64,000 nt of DNA from Actinobacillus indolicus (lineage in GTDB: Bacteria > Pseudomonadota > Gammaproteobacteria > Enterobacterales > Pasteurellaceae): assembly GCF_901764975.1 (NCBI RefSeq), contig NZ_CABFKH010000002.1, positions 186,001-250,000 of the forward strand, in the 5' to 3' direction. Under the pieces are notes generated by a model. The model ran no database searches, had not been told where the DNA came from, and was given only the letters and a program-made list of their open reading frames with translations. The position numbers were made by a program, and so were the translations under genes. Positions within the stretch are counted from its first letter, which is position 1. Each line of letters begins with the position of its first letter. Positions 8,272-20,000 of the stretch are shown one piece after another.

Positions 8272-11200
8272 TTAAGCTTTTCCAAACCCCTTCAATCCAA
8301 CAACGTGTACATACTCTTGGTTATTGGTGATCTTACGCACTAACTTGTAGGTTGTACCACGTTCTGGGCTGATGTTTTCTGGGGCGGCGATCAGCAATTG
8401 CATATCCAAACGCTCGCAGAGTTCAAACAAGGTATTGATAGAGGTTGCGTCTAAACGTGCCGCTTCGTCAAGGAAGAGCAAGCGAGCAGGCAGAATATCT
8501 TTAGCACGCATACGGCGAGATTCTTCTTCCCAACTTTGCACCACCATTAATAAGATCGACATACCCGTACCAATCGCTTCCCCTGTCGATAACGCACTAC
8601 TTTCCGCACGCATCCAACCGTCTGCACCACGGAAGGTTTCGACTTCCAAATCGAGATAATTACGGTAATCCAATAGCTCTTCGCCAATGGTTTGCGGTGT
8701 ACGTTGTCCTAGTTCAATATGTGGATTAACACGTTTATAGAGCATTGCCAAGGCTTCTGAGAAACTGAGTTTTTGGTTTTCAAACAGATCGCTGTGTTGC
8801 TCACGGTCGTTGGATAAAGCATTGAGTAAAATAGCATGTGTATCACGAATATTCACCACCAAACGCACCCCTTTCACCTGACCGAAGGCAATATTCTGTA
8901 AGCCTTGGTTCAGTTGTAAAATACGGTTTTGTTCACGCTGAATGGTTTTACGCAAGATATTTGCCACGCTTTCTGAGCTGATCGCCAATTTTTTCTCACG
9001 GCTGGTGAGTTCGTTGGTTAAACGAGATAGCTCAATTTCCATCTGCTCAATCGCATCAATCGGGTCGTCCGTTTTGATGATGTCTTGGCGAATACGCTCA
9101 CGCAAATGCTGATAAACCGAAATAAAGAACGCCACTTTATTTTCAGGTTTACGGCTATCTTCTGACGCACGCAAGCTATCACGCAAGTATTCGTTATCCG
9201 CCACCGCCGTCCGCAATGCACCAAGGGCTTTATCCGAAATCGAACGCAACTCTTCCGCTGATTGATAAGCAAGCTCACGACGATTTAAGCGTTTTTCTAC
9301 ATCGCTATTACGAGAGAGTTTCAGCACCAAACACCAGCTCACTTTCGCCTGCACTACAATTTCACGTTGAGCATGGTAATCACGCTCTGCTTTACGCACC
9401 GCTTTATTGAGATTATCCATTTCTGCTTCGATCACCGCTAATTGTTTATCTAAGTAAGATTTACGCATACGGTGTTGGCTTAAGCGTTGTTGGAGCTCTT
9501 CACGGCGAGTCGTTGCACGTTCTACTGCCCCTTCATCATTGCGAATACCATACTCGTCCATTTCACGTAATAGCTCTTGTAGCATTTGATTTTTTGCATC
9601 ATAAGAACTACGTAAAGAAGTCAGGACTTGATTGTAGTCTGCAAATTGTGTTTGCGCTTGACGTAACTGAGCTTTTGCCTGCTCACGCTCACGTTGTGCT
9701 GTCTCTAAACGTTGACGAAGTTGCTCATTTAATGCTGAACCATCTGTCCCTACGGTTTCTTGATAGCTGAAATGCAAACGGCGGTTCATCACATCAGCAA
9801 GGGCAAAGACTTTCTGTTGTTGCAATTTTTGTTGCTCAACAGACCGCTTGTAATCCGCTTGTAGCTGTTCAAACTGGGTCGGATCGCTCTTTAACGCCAC
9901 CGCAATCGGCTCAAGTTGTGCTAACGCATTACCGAATTGACGGATAAATTGTTCATCTTCCTGTGCTTCTAATAGCTGTTCACGACACTCTTCCACACGA
10001 TCTTGCAAGGTTTCATCAGTAAGAATATTGAGTTGTGGCAACACTTTATTCAGCAGTTGCAACTGGGCTTTGCTGTTTTCAAGTTGGTGACGTAATTGCT
10101 GTTCCGTACCACTTGCTTGATTGAGTTCACGCTCAATTTCAGCCCGTTTTTGTGCAATCTCTTGCATTGCCACTTCAGGATCAAGCTGGAAAGCTAAAGC
10201 TAAATGCGTGCCGACAAACTGGCTCAAATGTTGGTGTAAACGTTGGCATTTCTGCACGTCAAAGGCACGTTCTGCGTGTTTTTCCGTTGTTTCATCACGT
10301 TCAGCTTTTACTTTTTCAAGCTGTTTCTCACGAGAAGCACGTCCAAAGACCGCAAATTCAGAGAACTTGGAGTAACGCCATTGACGCTCAGACAGTTGCA
10401 CCACTACGCCATCGCCCAGTTCTTCCGATTTAAAGACATTATCATCAAAGGCATTCGGATCACCTTCGATCAAATAGAGATTTTCAGGGCAATCGTCCAG
10501 TTGCTGTAACTGTGCTTTAACCGCTTCCAAATCACGTACCACAATGGCGTGGCGAGCATCGCCATAAAGTGCCGAGAAATAAGGTGCATCTTCAATCGAC
10601 ACATCTTCGTATAACTCTGAAATCAGCACTCCACCAAATTTTTCCGCCAGTTGATTTAAGCGAATATCTTCCGCCCCATCAGGCTGGCTTAGGCGTGAAA
10701 TTTGCTCATCTAATAGCTGTTCACGGCGAGCAAGCTCATCACGTTCAAGGGTTGCTTCACGTTCACGGCTTAAGGTATTTTGCATAAACTGCATTACCGC
10801 TTGACTACTGTCAAAGGTTTCGCCACATTGCTCTTGCAAACGAGCTAATGCCGATTGTGCCGTATGCCACGCCGGTGCGGTTTGTGCAAGCTGTTGATAT
10901 TGCTGATTTAATTGCTCACGTTGCTGACGTTGTGTTGAACGCACTTCGACAAATTCAGCGAGTTCCGCTTCCAAATCTTCAAGGCGAGCTTGTTGCTCTT
11001 CATAATAACTTTCAAGATCTTCTGCGTTTTCCAGCTCTGCTTGTGCTTTTTGATTAAACTCGGCAAGCAAACGTTCTGCGTTCTGTTGTTGATGTAAACG
11101 CTGTTCTAATTCCGTTAATTTTTGACGCAAAGTCACCGCTTGTTGTGCGTGAGCTTTTTGGCTTGGATACGCACTCAGCAATTCACGGGCAACGCTGTCT

Positions 11201-12756
11201 GCTTGCAAGCGGTCAGTTTCCCCTGCAATTTTGCAAACGAGTTCATAGGCTTTGTCAAACTGGCTTTTCGCCATATCGGACACGGACAAACGCTGTTCAA
11301 GCTCAAACACTTTATCGGTAATTTCATCGGCTTGAGCTGCAAATTCGGCGTGATAATCTTCGACATTGTGCAAATCTAAATTAGCCAGTCCGCTGATCTG
11401 TTTGGCTTTTTCTAACGCATTCACCGCTTGCTGATATTGCAATGCACGGGTTTGCTGTGCGTCCAACGCCTGTTGATAATCCGCCATTTGAGAACGCAGA
11501 TCTTCGACTACCTCGTCAGCTTCTTCTGCACGAGATTGCGCCATCTCTTGACGCTCAATAATTTCCTCGAGTGCTAATTGTTGCTCTTCTAAACGCTCAC
11601 TCAATTCTGCAACATCGTCTTGATAACGATCGACTTTCTCTTGATGACGAACAGCATTCATCACTAAGTTTAATTGATTTGTCGCATGGTTATATTCTTC
11701 TTCAAGACTCCCTTCCACTTGACTCAATTCGTGGGTTTCTCGGCTGAATTCAACTAAACGTTGTTGTTCAAGTGCTAATTTCGATTTTGATTGATACCAC
11801 TCTTGACGCTTTTCAATCGCCTGTTGCACATTACCACGGCGTTCATTGGCATGGCGCATATAGTCCGCAGATACATAGTTCGTCGATTCTGTAATCAGTT
11901 TTCTAAACATATCGCGATCAGATTGTGTCACGCGAATTGCCTCAAGGGTCATACGGTTTTCACGCAATGCCGACTCCATATCCTGAAAGGCTTGGCGAAC
12001 CCCTGTATTTTCAGGTAAGAGATAATCACGCAAAGATTTGGTAATAACACTAGAAATACCGCCGTAAAGAGAGGCTTCAATCAATTTATAGAATTTGCTA
12101 CGGTCGCCCGATGTGCGTAAACGTTTTGGAATAACGCCAAGATCAAAGAGAAAACTGTGATAATCGGTAATCGAATGGTACTGTTTAAATTGCACCTCAC
12201 TGCCGTCAAACTTCTCTTTCAGATCGTTTAACGCCAGCACTCGTGCATTTTTCTCACCGACCTGCTCGGTTAAAATAGAGATAACCGATTGATTTTCATT
12301 GATATTTTGTAATGAAAATGAACGAATATCGACTTTCTTATCACGCCCTGCGATCTGCTGTAAACGCACACCACTAATCACACGTTGCCCACGGGAATTT
12401 TCGCTTTCTAACACCGCATAACAAACGCCTGCCTTCAATTTACCGTACAGCCCTTTGTCACGAGAGCTAGATGTTGAACCTGCTTCGGTGGTATTACGGA
12501 AATTAAGCAAGGTAAGATCAGGAATTAACGCCGTCACAAACCCTGCCATTGTGGTCGATTTACCCGCCCCGTTACCGCCTGAAAGGGTTGTCACCAGTTC
12601 GTCCAAGTCAAAGGTTCGAGCAAAAAAACCGTTCCAGTTGATTAAGGTTAGGGAACGGAATTTTCCACGGCTTACCAACTCAGCACGAACAAGCGGTAGG
12701 TTTTGTGAATTTTTTTGCAAATCCTGTACATCGTTTTGTAATTCAAACTCTTGCAT
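8272..12756 (-). CDS. mukB: Chromosome partition protein MukB
   Basis: SMC-like ATPase of the MukBEF condensin, which extrudes DNA loops and organises the chromosome. Walker [10 protein letters not shown] is at 60-68. Long coiled coils flank a central hinge. The C-terminal head carries the signature [15 protein letters not shown] and the Walker [13 protein letters not shown]. Length 1494 aa compared with 1486 in E. coli. The N-terminus carries about 26 extra residues before [12 protein letters not shown]; part of this extension ([12 protein letters not shown]) is encoded by an uptake signal and its AT-rich flank at 12,689-12,720. The start is fixed by overlap with the mukE stop (TAATG). Last gene of the interrupted mukF-(ATPase-HNH)-mukE-mukB operon. 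Confidence 0.97.
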   Translation of the reverse strand: MQEFELQNDVQDLQKNSQNLPLVRAELVSRGKFRSLTLINWNGFFARTFDLDELVTTLSGGNGAGKSTTMAGFVTALIPDLTLLNFRNTTEAGSTSSSRDKGLYGKLKAGVCYAVLESENSRGQRVISGVRLQQIAGRDKKVDIRSFSLQNINENQSVISILTEQVGEKNARVLALNDLKEKFDGSEVQFKQYHSITDYHSFLFDLGVIPKRLRTSGDRSKFYKLIEASLYGGISSVITKSLRDYLLPENTGVRQAFQDMESALRENRMTLEAIRVTQSDRDMFRKLITESTNYVSADYMRHANERRGNVQQAIEKRQEWYQSKSKLALEQQRLVEFSRETHELSQVEGSLEEEYNHATNQLNLVMNAVRHQEKVDRYQDDVAELSERLEEQQLALEEIIERQEMAQSRAEEADEVVEDLRSQMADYQQALDAQQTRALQYQQAVNALEKAKQISGLANLDLHNVEDYHAEFAAQADEITDKVFELEQRLSVSDMAKSQFDKAYELVCKIAGETDRLQADSVARELLSAYPSQKAHAQQAVTLRQKLTELEQRLHQQQNAERLLAEFNQKAQAELENAEDLESYYEEQQARLEDLEAELAEFVEVRSTQRQQREQLNQQYQQLAQTAPAWHTAQSALARLQEQCGETFDSSQAVMQFMQNTLSREREATLERDELARREQLLDEQISRLSQPDGAEDIRLNQLAEKFGGVLISELYEDVSIEDAPYFSALYGDARHAIVVRDLEAVKAQLQQLDDCPENLYLIEGDPNAFDDNVFKSEELGDGVVVQLSERQWRYSKFSEFAVFGRASREKQLEKVKAERDETTEKHAERAFDVQKCQRLHQHLSQFVGTHLALAFQLDPEVAMQEIAQKRAEIERELNQASGTEQQLRHQLENSKAQLQLLNKVLPQLNILTDETLQDRVEECREQLLEAQEDEQFIRQFGNALAQLEPIAVALKSDPTQFEQLQADYKRSVEQQKLQQQKVFALADVMNRRLHFSYQETVGTDGSALNEQLRQRLETAQREREQAKAQLRQAQTQFADYNQVLTSLRSSYDAKNQMLQELLREMDEYGIRNDEGAVERATTRREELQQRLSQHRMRKSYLDKQLAVIEAEMDNLNKAVRKAERDYHAQREIVVQAKVSWCLVLKLSRNSDVEKRLNRRELAYQSAEELRSISDKALGALRTAVADNEYLRDSLRASEDSRKPENKVAFFISVYQHLRERIRQDIIKTDDPIDAIEQMEIELSRLTNELTSREKKLAISSESVANILRKTIQREQNRILQLNQGLQNIAFGQVKGVRLVVNIRDTHAILLNALSNDREQHSDLFENQKLSFSEALAMLYKRVNPHIELGQRTPQTIGEELLDYRNYLDLEVETFRGADGWMRAESSALSTGEAIGTGMSILLMVVQSWEEESRRMRAKDILPARLLFLDEAARLDATSINTLFELCERLDMQLLIAAPENISPERGTTYKLVRKITNNQEYVHVVGLKGFGKA

Positions 12757-13469
12757 TATTCTTCCTCACCATTCAATTCTTCTTCATTTGCAAATTCTTC
12801 GTCAAAACTCACCGCTTGCTCTTTCGCAGTCGTAGGTTTTGTCGCTTCACCATCACGGATTAAACGAAGTTGTGCTTCGCGTGGATCGTCCCCAGATCGT
12901 ACATCTGCACCAAAGCGGAATACTGACTCTGAAATCACAAACTTTTTGCTGTTTTGGTCACCAACACGGGTAATCATTCCCAAACGACCTAAACGGCGTA
13001 ATGCGCCGCCCACTTTCTCGGCTAACTTCGCCTTATCTAAGTCCGAACCTGTTGAACGCGGATTGATTGCTTTAAGCAACTTGGTTTCATCTGCCAAATT
13101 GAGCAACTCGTCATACACTTCGTCATAGTGGAAAATCCCTTGCTGTGCAAGGCGTTCCGGGCTGAGATAGAGATAACACAACACTTTTCCCACCAACATT
13201 TCCATCTCCGACATCGCCGAACGAGCAATCAAGGTACTTGCCTTAGGACGAAGATAGAAAAAGCCTTCCGGTGCACGAATAAGATCAACGTGGTAACGGC
13301 GATAAAACTGTTCAAGCTCGCTTTGGTAATCCATCAAAAAAGCGTGTTCATCAAGGGCTTCTAAACTAATATGTCGCCCTGCTCTTAATTGACTGTCAAG
13401 TTGCGGAAAAATCGGGTTAGCAATCGCTTCAGCCAATTTAGTTGAGATAAGTTCTTGGGTGTCTGTCAT
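12756..13469 (-). CDS. mukE: Chromosome partition protein MukE
   Basis: Winged-helix accessory subunit of the MukBEF condensin; dimers of MukE bind the MukF kleisin and modulate DNA loading. 237 aa, close to the E. coli length, with the characteristic segment [20 protein letters not shown] near residue 65 and the acidic C-terminus. Its stop overlaps the mukB start by one base, so translation is coupled. Its usual upstream neighbour mukF is displaced by 1.9 kb: only 20 bp separate mukE from the stop codon of the HNH gene. Confidence 0.96.
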   Translation of the reverse strand: MTDTQELISTKLAEAIANPIFPQLDSQLRAGRHISLEALDEHAFLMDYQSELEQFYRRYHVDLIRAPEGFFYLRPKASTLIARSAMSEMEMLVGKVLCYLYLSPERLAQQGIFHYDEVYDELLNLADETKLLKAINPRSTGSDLDKAKLAEKVGGALRRLGRLGMITRVGDQNSKKFVISESVFRFGADVRSGDDPREAQLRLIRDGEATKPTTAKEQAVSFDEEFANEEELNGEEE

Positions 13470-13489
13470 TGTCGTTCTCTATACTGTAT

Positions 13490-14074
13490 TTAATCGTTTC
13501 TTACTAAATCTTGCCTTAGAATTTCAGCCCAAACAAAAGGATTTTGTTGCTTTAATTCATTTAAAGATATACTTTTTTCTTGATAATACCGTAAAAAATC
13601 CTTTTTTCGTCTGTTTTTAAGCCTATTATCATTCAAGGATAGTCTATTTATTGTCCGTTCCGCTTTTTGAGTGATTGCATTATTCATTTGGGGATTAATT
13701 AACACCTCTCCCGTGCCAAAATGAATGTAAAAGAGATTATCTGGCAAACTAAAAGGATCTAACACATCTTCAAAATCACGTTTTTTACTATTTGCACTGC
13801 CACAAGCAAAGCGATAGTTATTCCATTCATAAGCTAAGTTAGGATATTCTGATTTAGGTTTAAAATGATCGACTGTGCGGTTCCCACTAATTTCATCTAC
13901 TTTTATCGCATAATAAGCACAAATACCATCGTATGCGGTATATAAGTCATCTAGGCATTCTCGCCAATAAGCAGGAAGTTTATTAGAGGTATTCTCCTGA
14001 AGCCATTTAGCACCTTTTTGACGAACATCAAGATCAAAGTTATTAGGTTCGGGTTGCAATGATATAGGAATCAT
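13490..14074 (-). CDS. HNH endonuclease, PtuB-like
   Basis: 194-aa HNH-family nuclease. The core reads TVDHFKPKSEYPNLAYEW, then NNYRFACGSANSKKRD (about 67-100), giving the candidate H-N-N set H70, N86 and N95, followed by LDPF. This is the layout of PtuB-like nucleases of Septu defence systems and retron-associated HNH proteins. The usual paired Cys of the zinc knuckles are incomplete: CAYY and CGSA instead of CxxC. The start ATG at 14,074 overlaps the ATPase stop as ATGA; an upstream in-frame ATG at 14,116 is possible but less likely. AT-rich (hand counts of 22-30% G+C in sampled 60-base lines) against about 45-48% in mukE. Function as a defence nuclease is inferred. Confidence 0.8.
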   Translation of the reverse strand: MIPISLQPEPNNFDLDVRQKGAKWLQENTSNKLPAYWRECLDDLYTAYDGICAYYAIKVDEISGNRTVDHFKPKSEYPNLAYEWNNYRFACGSANSKKRDFEDVLDPFSLPDNLFYIHFGTGEVLINPQMNNAITQKAERTINRLSLNDNRLKNRRKKDFLRYYQEKSISLNELKQQNPFVWAEILRQDLVRND

Positions 14075-15378
14075 AATACCCCTCTCTTTTGACAATAAAT
14101 CAGCCAAGGTGTCCAAAATTCATCTCGTTCATCTAACGCTTGTACTAACTCAACTCTTAAACGATTAATTTCATCAATACTCGCTTTTGGATTTAGCATT
14201 AATGTATTTGCCCGATTAATTAAATCTTCATATTCAGGTGCTCGACTACTTGGTAAATTAAAAGCCTCACTTTCTAACCAATTTTCAACCGTACCTTGTT
14301 TATCGAACACTCTTTCTGATACTTCAATATTCCCTTCATTGTTCAAATCAAAATCAATCCATTTATCTTGTTTCTCATTAAAAATAGGCTCTAATGAAGC
14401 CATTACCAATGGGGAATGTGTAGCAATAACTAATTGAACATCAATCTCTTTAGATAAACTTTTTATCACATTTAATAACGATGGAACAACTTTTCTCTGC
14501 CATTTAGGGTGAAGATGTGCCTCTACTTCATCGACTAAAAAGGTTAAAGACTTAGCTGGCATTTTCCCTAATAATTTACTGCTCTCACTATGCCTTTTCC
14601 AAGCATAAACAAGAAAATAAGCTAGAGTAACCATTCGTTTTATAGCAGATGAACAGTGTGGCAGAAGAATTTCTCTGCCATAAGGCATTTTAATGGTTGG
14701 ATAAAGTCGAGAGTCGCCCAAGCTAAAAGGTTTTAATTCCCCTATTTCTAATTCTTCATTAGTGGCTGAAAGTATGGCTAATACTGATTTTAATTGCTCA
14801 AACTCTTTTGTCTTTCCTGTTTGCCAAATTTGCCAATCTTGTAATAGCCCGTTAAAAAACTGATTATTTTCTTTGTTATTCACACCTTGCCAAATTTCTT
14901 CTTGAGTATAAACAAAGGCCAATGGTCTATTACGAGTAAATGAGCCATCATAACGAAGCATTCCATTATGTTTAGCGACATTATTCAAATTTTTGTCCCA
15001 CAATGCATAGCTACCATCCGCCATTACATAAATTGCAATATCCGAAAATTCTGCTTTAGCTCTAGACATATCATCAATATCCAAATGTCTAGACCAATAC
15101 TCTTCTGATTTATATGAATATATTTCAGTTTGTCCTTTGGCATCTTGAACAGAAATAAACGCACGCTCGGCAACATTTAACGGCTTAGCTACATAACCAC
15201 TCTGAATACTGCGATTTATCTCTTGGGGAAAATGCCCTGAAAGGACAAACCAAAGAATATCTAAAAGAAAACTTTTGCCTAAGCCATTATCTCCGGTTAA
15301 GACATTCAAACGAGAAGCAATGTTTAATTCTAAAAGATCTTTTATACCCACGTTCTGTAGTTTTAAATAATCAATCAT
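14071..15378 (-). CDS. RecF/AAA_21-type ATPase, PtuA-like
   Basis: 435-aa ABC-type ATPase. Walker A GDNGLGKS is at 29-36, a degenerate signature segment SSAIKRMVTLAYFL at about 243-256, Walker B LTFLVDE at 278-284 continuing as AHLHP, and the switch motif ATHSP at 319-323. This is the layout of RecF/OLD-like sensor ATPases such as PtuA. The start is placed at 15,378 because AAGGAA lies 7 bases before that ATG; the longer frame to 15,417 has no site. It begins 39 bp after mukF and is translationally coupled (ATGA) to the HNH gene. With its partner it forms a compact cassette inside the condensin operon. Anti-phage function is inferred from the gene pair. Confidence 0.82.
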   Translation of the reverse strand: MIDYLKLQNVGIKDLLELNIASRLNVLTGDNGLGKSFLLDILWFVLSGHFPQEINRSIQSGYVAKPLNVAERAFISVQDAKGQTEIYSYKSEEYWSRHLDIDDMSRAKAEFSDIAIYVMADGSYALWDKNLNNVAKHNGMLRYDGSFTRNRPLAFVYTQEEIWQGVNNKENNQFFNGLLQDWQIWQTGKTKEFEQLKSVLAILSATNEELEIGELKPFSLGDSRLYPTIKMPYGREILLPHCSSAIKRMVTLAYFLVYAWKRHSESSKLLGKMPAKSLTFLVDEVEAHLHPKWQRKVVPSLLNVIKSLSKEIDVQLVIATHSPLVMASLEPIFNEKQDKWIDFDLNNEGNIEVSERVFDKQGTVENWLESEAFNLPSSRAPEYEDLINRANTLMLNPKASIDEINRLRVELVQALDERDEFWTPWLIYCQKRGVL

Positions 15379-15417
15379 CTTATTTCCTTTTAGCCAGAAA
15401 TGCCTTACTAACCTCAA

Positions 15418-16749
15418 CTACCTATTAAACTGATCAATCACATTCGCCTGCACTTCTGCACCATTGTCGTTAATCGACTGCCATTCTGGATAAATCGCTT
15501 GGCTGTCTTGGCTTGCCATACCGAGTTTAACGGCTTGATCGACTATAATTCGTGCTACATCAAAATGGCGGGAAAGCGGGTACATTGCCAACTGTTCACG
15601 CAAAATCGCACCGAGATCAATCGGTTTACCTTGTTCACGGAATGGGGCAAGATGGGCTTGCATTGTCGCAATAATCTGCTCTTGCACTTGGGCGAGCGAC
15701 TCATATTCTAATTCTGTCGGCAGCTCACCTACGGCTTCTGCATCATTCAACTGCGTTTCATCATCGCGCAGATCCAGTAACGGCTCTGCTTTAGCGACAT
15801 AAAGTTGCCACGGACTTTCAAAATAATCTTGAATAGACTGGCGTAAACGTTGCCCAAAGACACGATTTTTATCCATATCAATCGCGGTACGGATAAATTT
15901 ATGGACGTGGCGGTCATAGCCGATCCAAAGGTCAATCGCCTGCTGTCCCCAACTGATAATGCGGTCAAGTTTATTCTGCAAATTCACAATCAGCTGATCG
16001 ACAAAATCCAAATCATCACGCCCAATCAAACAACTTTGAATACGCAATAATTGGGATTGCAACTTATCCCCTGACGCATTTAACACATCTTGTAGCTCAC
16101 GCAAATTTCCTGAAGTTTCATCTAACAACTGCTGACAAGTCGCAATGGCTTCGTGCCAGTTTTGGCTTAACAGCGCCGCAATACGCTCACGAATTTGCTG
16201 CTGATTTTCGTCCATCATACGCTGGGAAAGATCGATACTGTCAAAAATTTCTGCAACCGAAAATTTTAAGGGGGCAAACACTTGATTACGCCAAAAACGT
16301 TCATCACCGCCTTCTTCCGCAGCGTTAGATGCACGCTGAATTTCATCGGCAACAATGGAAAGCTGGATCGATAAACGTAAGGTCGAAAATTCACGTTGGC
16401 GAATGTAATACTCTGAAACCCCTACGCCAAGTGGCGTTAAGCGATAAATTGCCAAGCCTTCGGTAAATTCGCTGGAAAAACGGTTTAAAAAACGTTGTTT
16501 GACAAGATCGTTGATCGCATTATTTGCACGCTGTGTTTGTGTTGCTTCAGGCTGCTCAAAGGCGTTTGAAACGTGACGGAAAATATCTTGTAAATCACTT
16601 TCAAGCAATTCACCATCAGTGCGTTCATTATTATATAGGGCTATCGCCAATAAAAATGCCAAGCGGTCGGAAGAAAGGGAAAGCGAAAATTCTCGCTCTT
16701 TTGTCCATGAGATCAGTTCTGGGATCGTTTGTGCTAATTCGTGTTGCAT
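15418..16749 (-). CDS. mukF: Chromosome partition protein MukF (kleisin)
   Basis: Kleisin subunit that bridges the MukB heads and recruits MukE. 443 aa compared with 440 in E. coli; N-terminal winged-helix dimerisation domain ([20 protein letters not shown]), helical middle, and C-terminal winged helix ending in IDQFNR. First gene of the muk operon. The methyltransferase gene smtA, usual upstream neighbour in enterobacteria, is absent; instead the upstream side holds an uptake signal (16,814-16,822) and a 125-bp repeat. The next gene downstream is the ATPase, not mukE. Confidence 0.95.
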   Translation of the reverse strand: MQHELAQTIPELISWTKEREFSLSLSSDRLAFLLAIALYNNERTDGELLESDLQDIFRHVSNAFEQPEATQTQRANNAINDLVKQRFLNRFSSEFTEGLAIYRLTPLGVGVSEYYIRQREFSTLRLSIQLSIVADEIQRASNAAEEGGDERFWRNQVFAPLKFSVAEIFDSIDLSQRMMDENQQQIRERIAALLSQNWHEAIATCQQLLDETSGNLRELQDVLNASGDKLQSQLLRIQSCLIGRDDLDFVDQLIVNLQNKLDRIISWGQQAIDLWIGYDRHVHKFIRTAIDMDKNRVFGQRLRQSIQDYFESPWQLYVAKAEPLLDLRDDETQLNDAEAVGELPTELEYESLAQVQEQIIATMQAHLAPFREQGKPIDLGAILREQLAMYPLSRHFDVARIIVDQAVKLGMASQDSQAIYPEWQSINDNGAEVQANVIDQFNR

Positions 16750-16844
16750 AGGCGATATGATTTAAATATAAAAATAGATGATATTGTACCTTAATCAGAG
16801 CAGAATGGAAAAGACAAGCGGTGAGATTTTCTCAAAAAATTGTA

Positions 16845-16969
16845 AGCCCTCTCCCTCCGCAAATTCTTGCGAATTTGCTCCACCCAATACTCGCTACGCT
16901 CGCTCCTTCGGAGCCGTCGGCAGAGCCGACGTTCAAATGCAAAGCATTTGTCCCGCAAGCGAGATAGGG
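16845..16969. repeat. Modular palindromic repeat, left copy
   Basis: 125 bp nearly identical (about 3 mismatches by eye) to 24,114-24,238 in direct orientation. It begins AGCCCTCTCCC, and its partner ends GGGAGAGGG, so the element has inverted ends. Inside are short palindromes: AAATTCTTGCGAATTT, CTCCTTCGGAG, GTCGGCAGAGCCGAC and AAATGCAAAGCATTT. No coding potential is believable. Resembles a REP/MITE-type element. Together with an uptake signal it occupies the 282-bp gap between mukF and the adhesin. Confidence 0.8.
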
Positions 16970-16978
16970 TAAAAAAGG

Positions 16979-17011
16979 CAAAAAAAATCCCCCTACAAAG
17001 AGGGGGATTTT
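16979..17011 (-). terminator. Terminator of the adhesin gene
   Basis: Stem AAATCCCCCT-ACAAAG-AGGGGGATTT, followed on the minus strand by a run of U. It lies 20 bp past the adhesin stop codon. Confidence 0.9.
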
Positions 17012-17031
17012 AATGCTAGGTTAAAGGGTAA

Positions 17032-20000
17032 TTACCATTGGTAACCGATACCCACAGAACCACCGACATCACCACGGGTATTCGCGTTACCTTGTAATTT
17101 AAGGATTAGCTTACCGTTGTCTGATGCACGAGAGTAACCTACAGCCAATGCTGATTGACCTTTGAAGGTACCCGCTGACGCTGCAACCATTGATTTACCT
17201 GGAATGTAAACTTGTGGTAAACCTGCTGCTGCGTTCGCACCTGCGATACCTGCACGTAAGTCTTTGTTGTTACGGTTGATCTTGTTGTGGATATCACCAG
17301 CAACTTGTTTCAACTGATTCACGTTCACTGCATCAGTGCCATCTTTACCTGGCGCTACGTTAGTAATCTTCGTACCACCTGCGTTGATGCCACTGCTGTT
17401 AATCGTCACAGGACCTGCTTTCACGCTGTCAAACTCAACATCTTTCTTCGTTGCAACTGTAATTGTTCCTGCATTTTGTGTTACAGAAATGTTCTTACCT
17501 GCATCAACTGTTACAGTTTTACCTGGTTTAACTAGCTCTTTACTTGTGCCGCTTACTTCACCTGCGGAAGCAGATGTTGTTAACGTAAAGCCAGAGTTGT
17601 TGATTGCATTCGCTACATCACCCGCAGTTGCAAGAGCTTTCGGATTTGCTGGCGTATTCACCGTGCCATCTACATTATTTGTTAATGGAGATGTTTTCGC
17701 TGAAACTTGGCTAGTTACAGGTCCAACATATTGGTTACCTGCAGCATCCGTATAGCTACCATCTGCATTTTTCGTAATGGTATTACCATTTGAATCTGCA
17801 TAGGTGATTTCCGTTGTTTGGTTATCCACATTCACATTGTAAGTGACGTTGCTAACGTTACCATCGGTTGTGATGTTCGCTGTCGTGCCAGTACCGTTAA
17901 CAAAGTTAACTGTATCGTACGGTTTCACGAAGTCTTTCGCTGTACCATTTTCTTGTAAGTTCCAGCCTGCATTCAATACATCGCCTAATGTCGCTGCATT
18001 GGTCATTTGCTCTGGAGTTACAGTTGGTGCTGCTTGTGACGTTGTTGATGTCGCTGCATCACCTGTACTTACTGTCGTTGGTAAGTTCGGTGCTAAGTTA
18101 GTAAATGTTGCTCCACCCATATTTACTGCTGGAGTAATATCACCATTTTCAACACCTACTGGCGTGTCTGCATTCACTGCAGTCATGTTAACCACAGGTG
18201 CACCTGGTTTCGTTACATCACCTAATGATAATGTTTGATTTACTACTGCATTTGAGAACGTCACGTTTTCTGTTGTTGCAATTTCAATAACATTGCCTTG
18301 TCCAGAAATCTTAATGTTCTGTCCTGCGTTGTAGTTCACTGTATCACCAGCATTAATTTGTGAATCAGCATTTTTAACGTAAGTGCTTTGACCATTTGTA
18401 TCCTTAACAACTGCTGAGTTCACGCTGTGGTAAACATTGTTGATGGTATTAATGATATCACCCACAGTTGCAACTTTATCTGTATCGCCTTCTGTTACAA
18501 CGGCTTTACCCGCTGGGATAATGTTGCCATCTTTATCAGTCGTTGTGCCATTGCTCACAGATGATGTACCTGTATTTACGTTCACAACGATATCACCAGC
18601 ATCATTTGTAGTAACGTTTGCTGTAGCAGTATCACCAAATTTAATATCGCCGCCTACTTGTTTACCATCAACAGTTGTTGTTGGCAGAATTGCAGAGATT
18701 TGGCTACCTGTGATCTTACTCGGTTCTACCTTATCACCTTTACCATCGCGCGCTGTGTTGTAAGAACCATCTGGTTGTAAATACACTGTTTTACCATCTG
18801 CTGTGGTGTAAGTGATTTCAGTGGTTTCATTATCCACATTCACATCAAATGTGATGTTGCTTTGAGTACCATTTGTAAATTCAACACGCGCTGTTGTACC
18901 TGTGCCGTTAACGAATGCAACTGTATCGTATGGTTTTACGAAATCTACCGCTTCATTATTAACTTTCAAGTTCCAACCTGCATTTAATACATCACCTAAA
19001 GTCGCCGCATTGTTACCTGCTGTGTTAACAAGGTCTTGAGCGTCTTTTGCGGTAAATGGTGTACCATCCGCTTTGTTTGGAGCGGTTGTTGTTGGCGCAT
19101 CACCAATGCTTGTTGTATTTGGTAAAGTAGATGTTAGGTTAGAAATTACATTCTTACCATCAACTGTACCAATCGTGATTGGGTTATCAACTTTTGTTGT
19201 CACATCAGCTGGATCAACTACGTTACCTGCTGCATCAACAAAATCACCAGCTTCATTTTTAGTAACTGGATTACCAGCTTTATCTGTATAAGTAATTTCG
19301 TTACCGCCAACAGTTGTGCTGTTGAAAGTTACATCATCTTTCGTTGCATAGGTATAAGAGATAACATCTGCACCATTTGCATCTTTTGTAACATTTTGGG
19401 TGACAACCATATTTTTGCCAGCTTCGAAGTTGACTTGTTCACCTGGATTCACCAAAGTATTTGTTGCGCCACCTGTTGCTGTGGTTGAGTTGGTATTCCA
19501 ACCTGATGCATTAACCATATCCACAACGTTCTTAGCAGTCACAAAGCCTGTTGGATTATCAGCTACCGCTAGAGAACCTGCTGGTACAGTTGAACCTTCA
19601 CCTGGTGGGTTTAGCTTAATCACACCTGCATCTTCTAGCTTAACAACCACATCATACTGACCAGTTGTTGCATTGTTTGCACCCTCAACAACCACACCGC
19701 CATCACCAATGAAGTTCACTTGGTTCGCATTTTTCACAGCTGCGTCATAGTTGTTATTTGGTGTTGCAGCTACCCAGCCGTAGTTCGCTAGATCTTTGGC
19801 GGTAACAACAGCATTAGGTTCTGCAGTGGTTAGGTCAAGTAGATCGGTTGCAGCTTTTTTACCAGCTTCACCTACATTGATTGAAGTAGTAGGTAGGCTT
19901 GAAGTTACGTTTACGTTGGTAAATTCAACGCTGTCTTTCGTTGAGTAAGTAATCTTACCGTCAGCTTCTTGCTTAACAGTCATATTCTTACCAGCAACCA

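Noticed and set aside
9018-12835. Multiple frames antisense or out of frame within mukB and mukE
   Set aside because: Shadows of the coiled-coil coding sequence; no independent start signals.
13490-15417. Retron (reverse transcriptase plus msr/msd) associated with the ATPase-HNH pair
   Set aside because: No reverse-transcriptase gene or structured non-coding RNA is present next to the pair; only the two effector-type genes are seen.
16778-16972. 64-aa frame on the plus strand
   Set aside because: It covers an uptake signal and the left repeat copy; translation of a repeat, not a gene.
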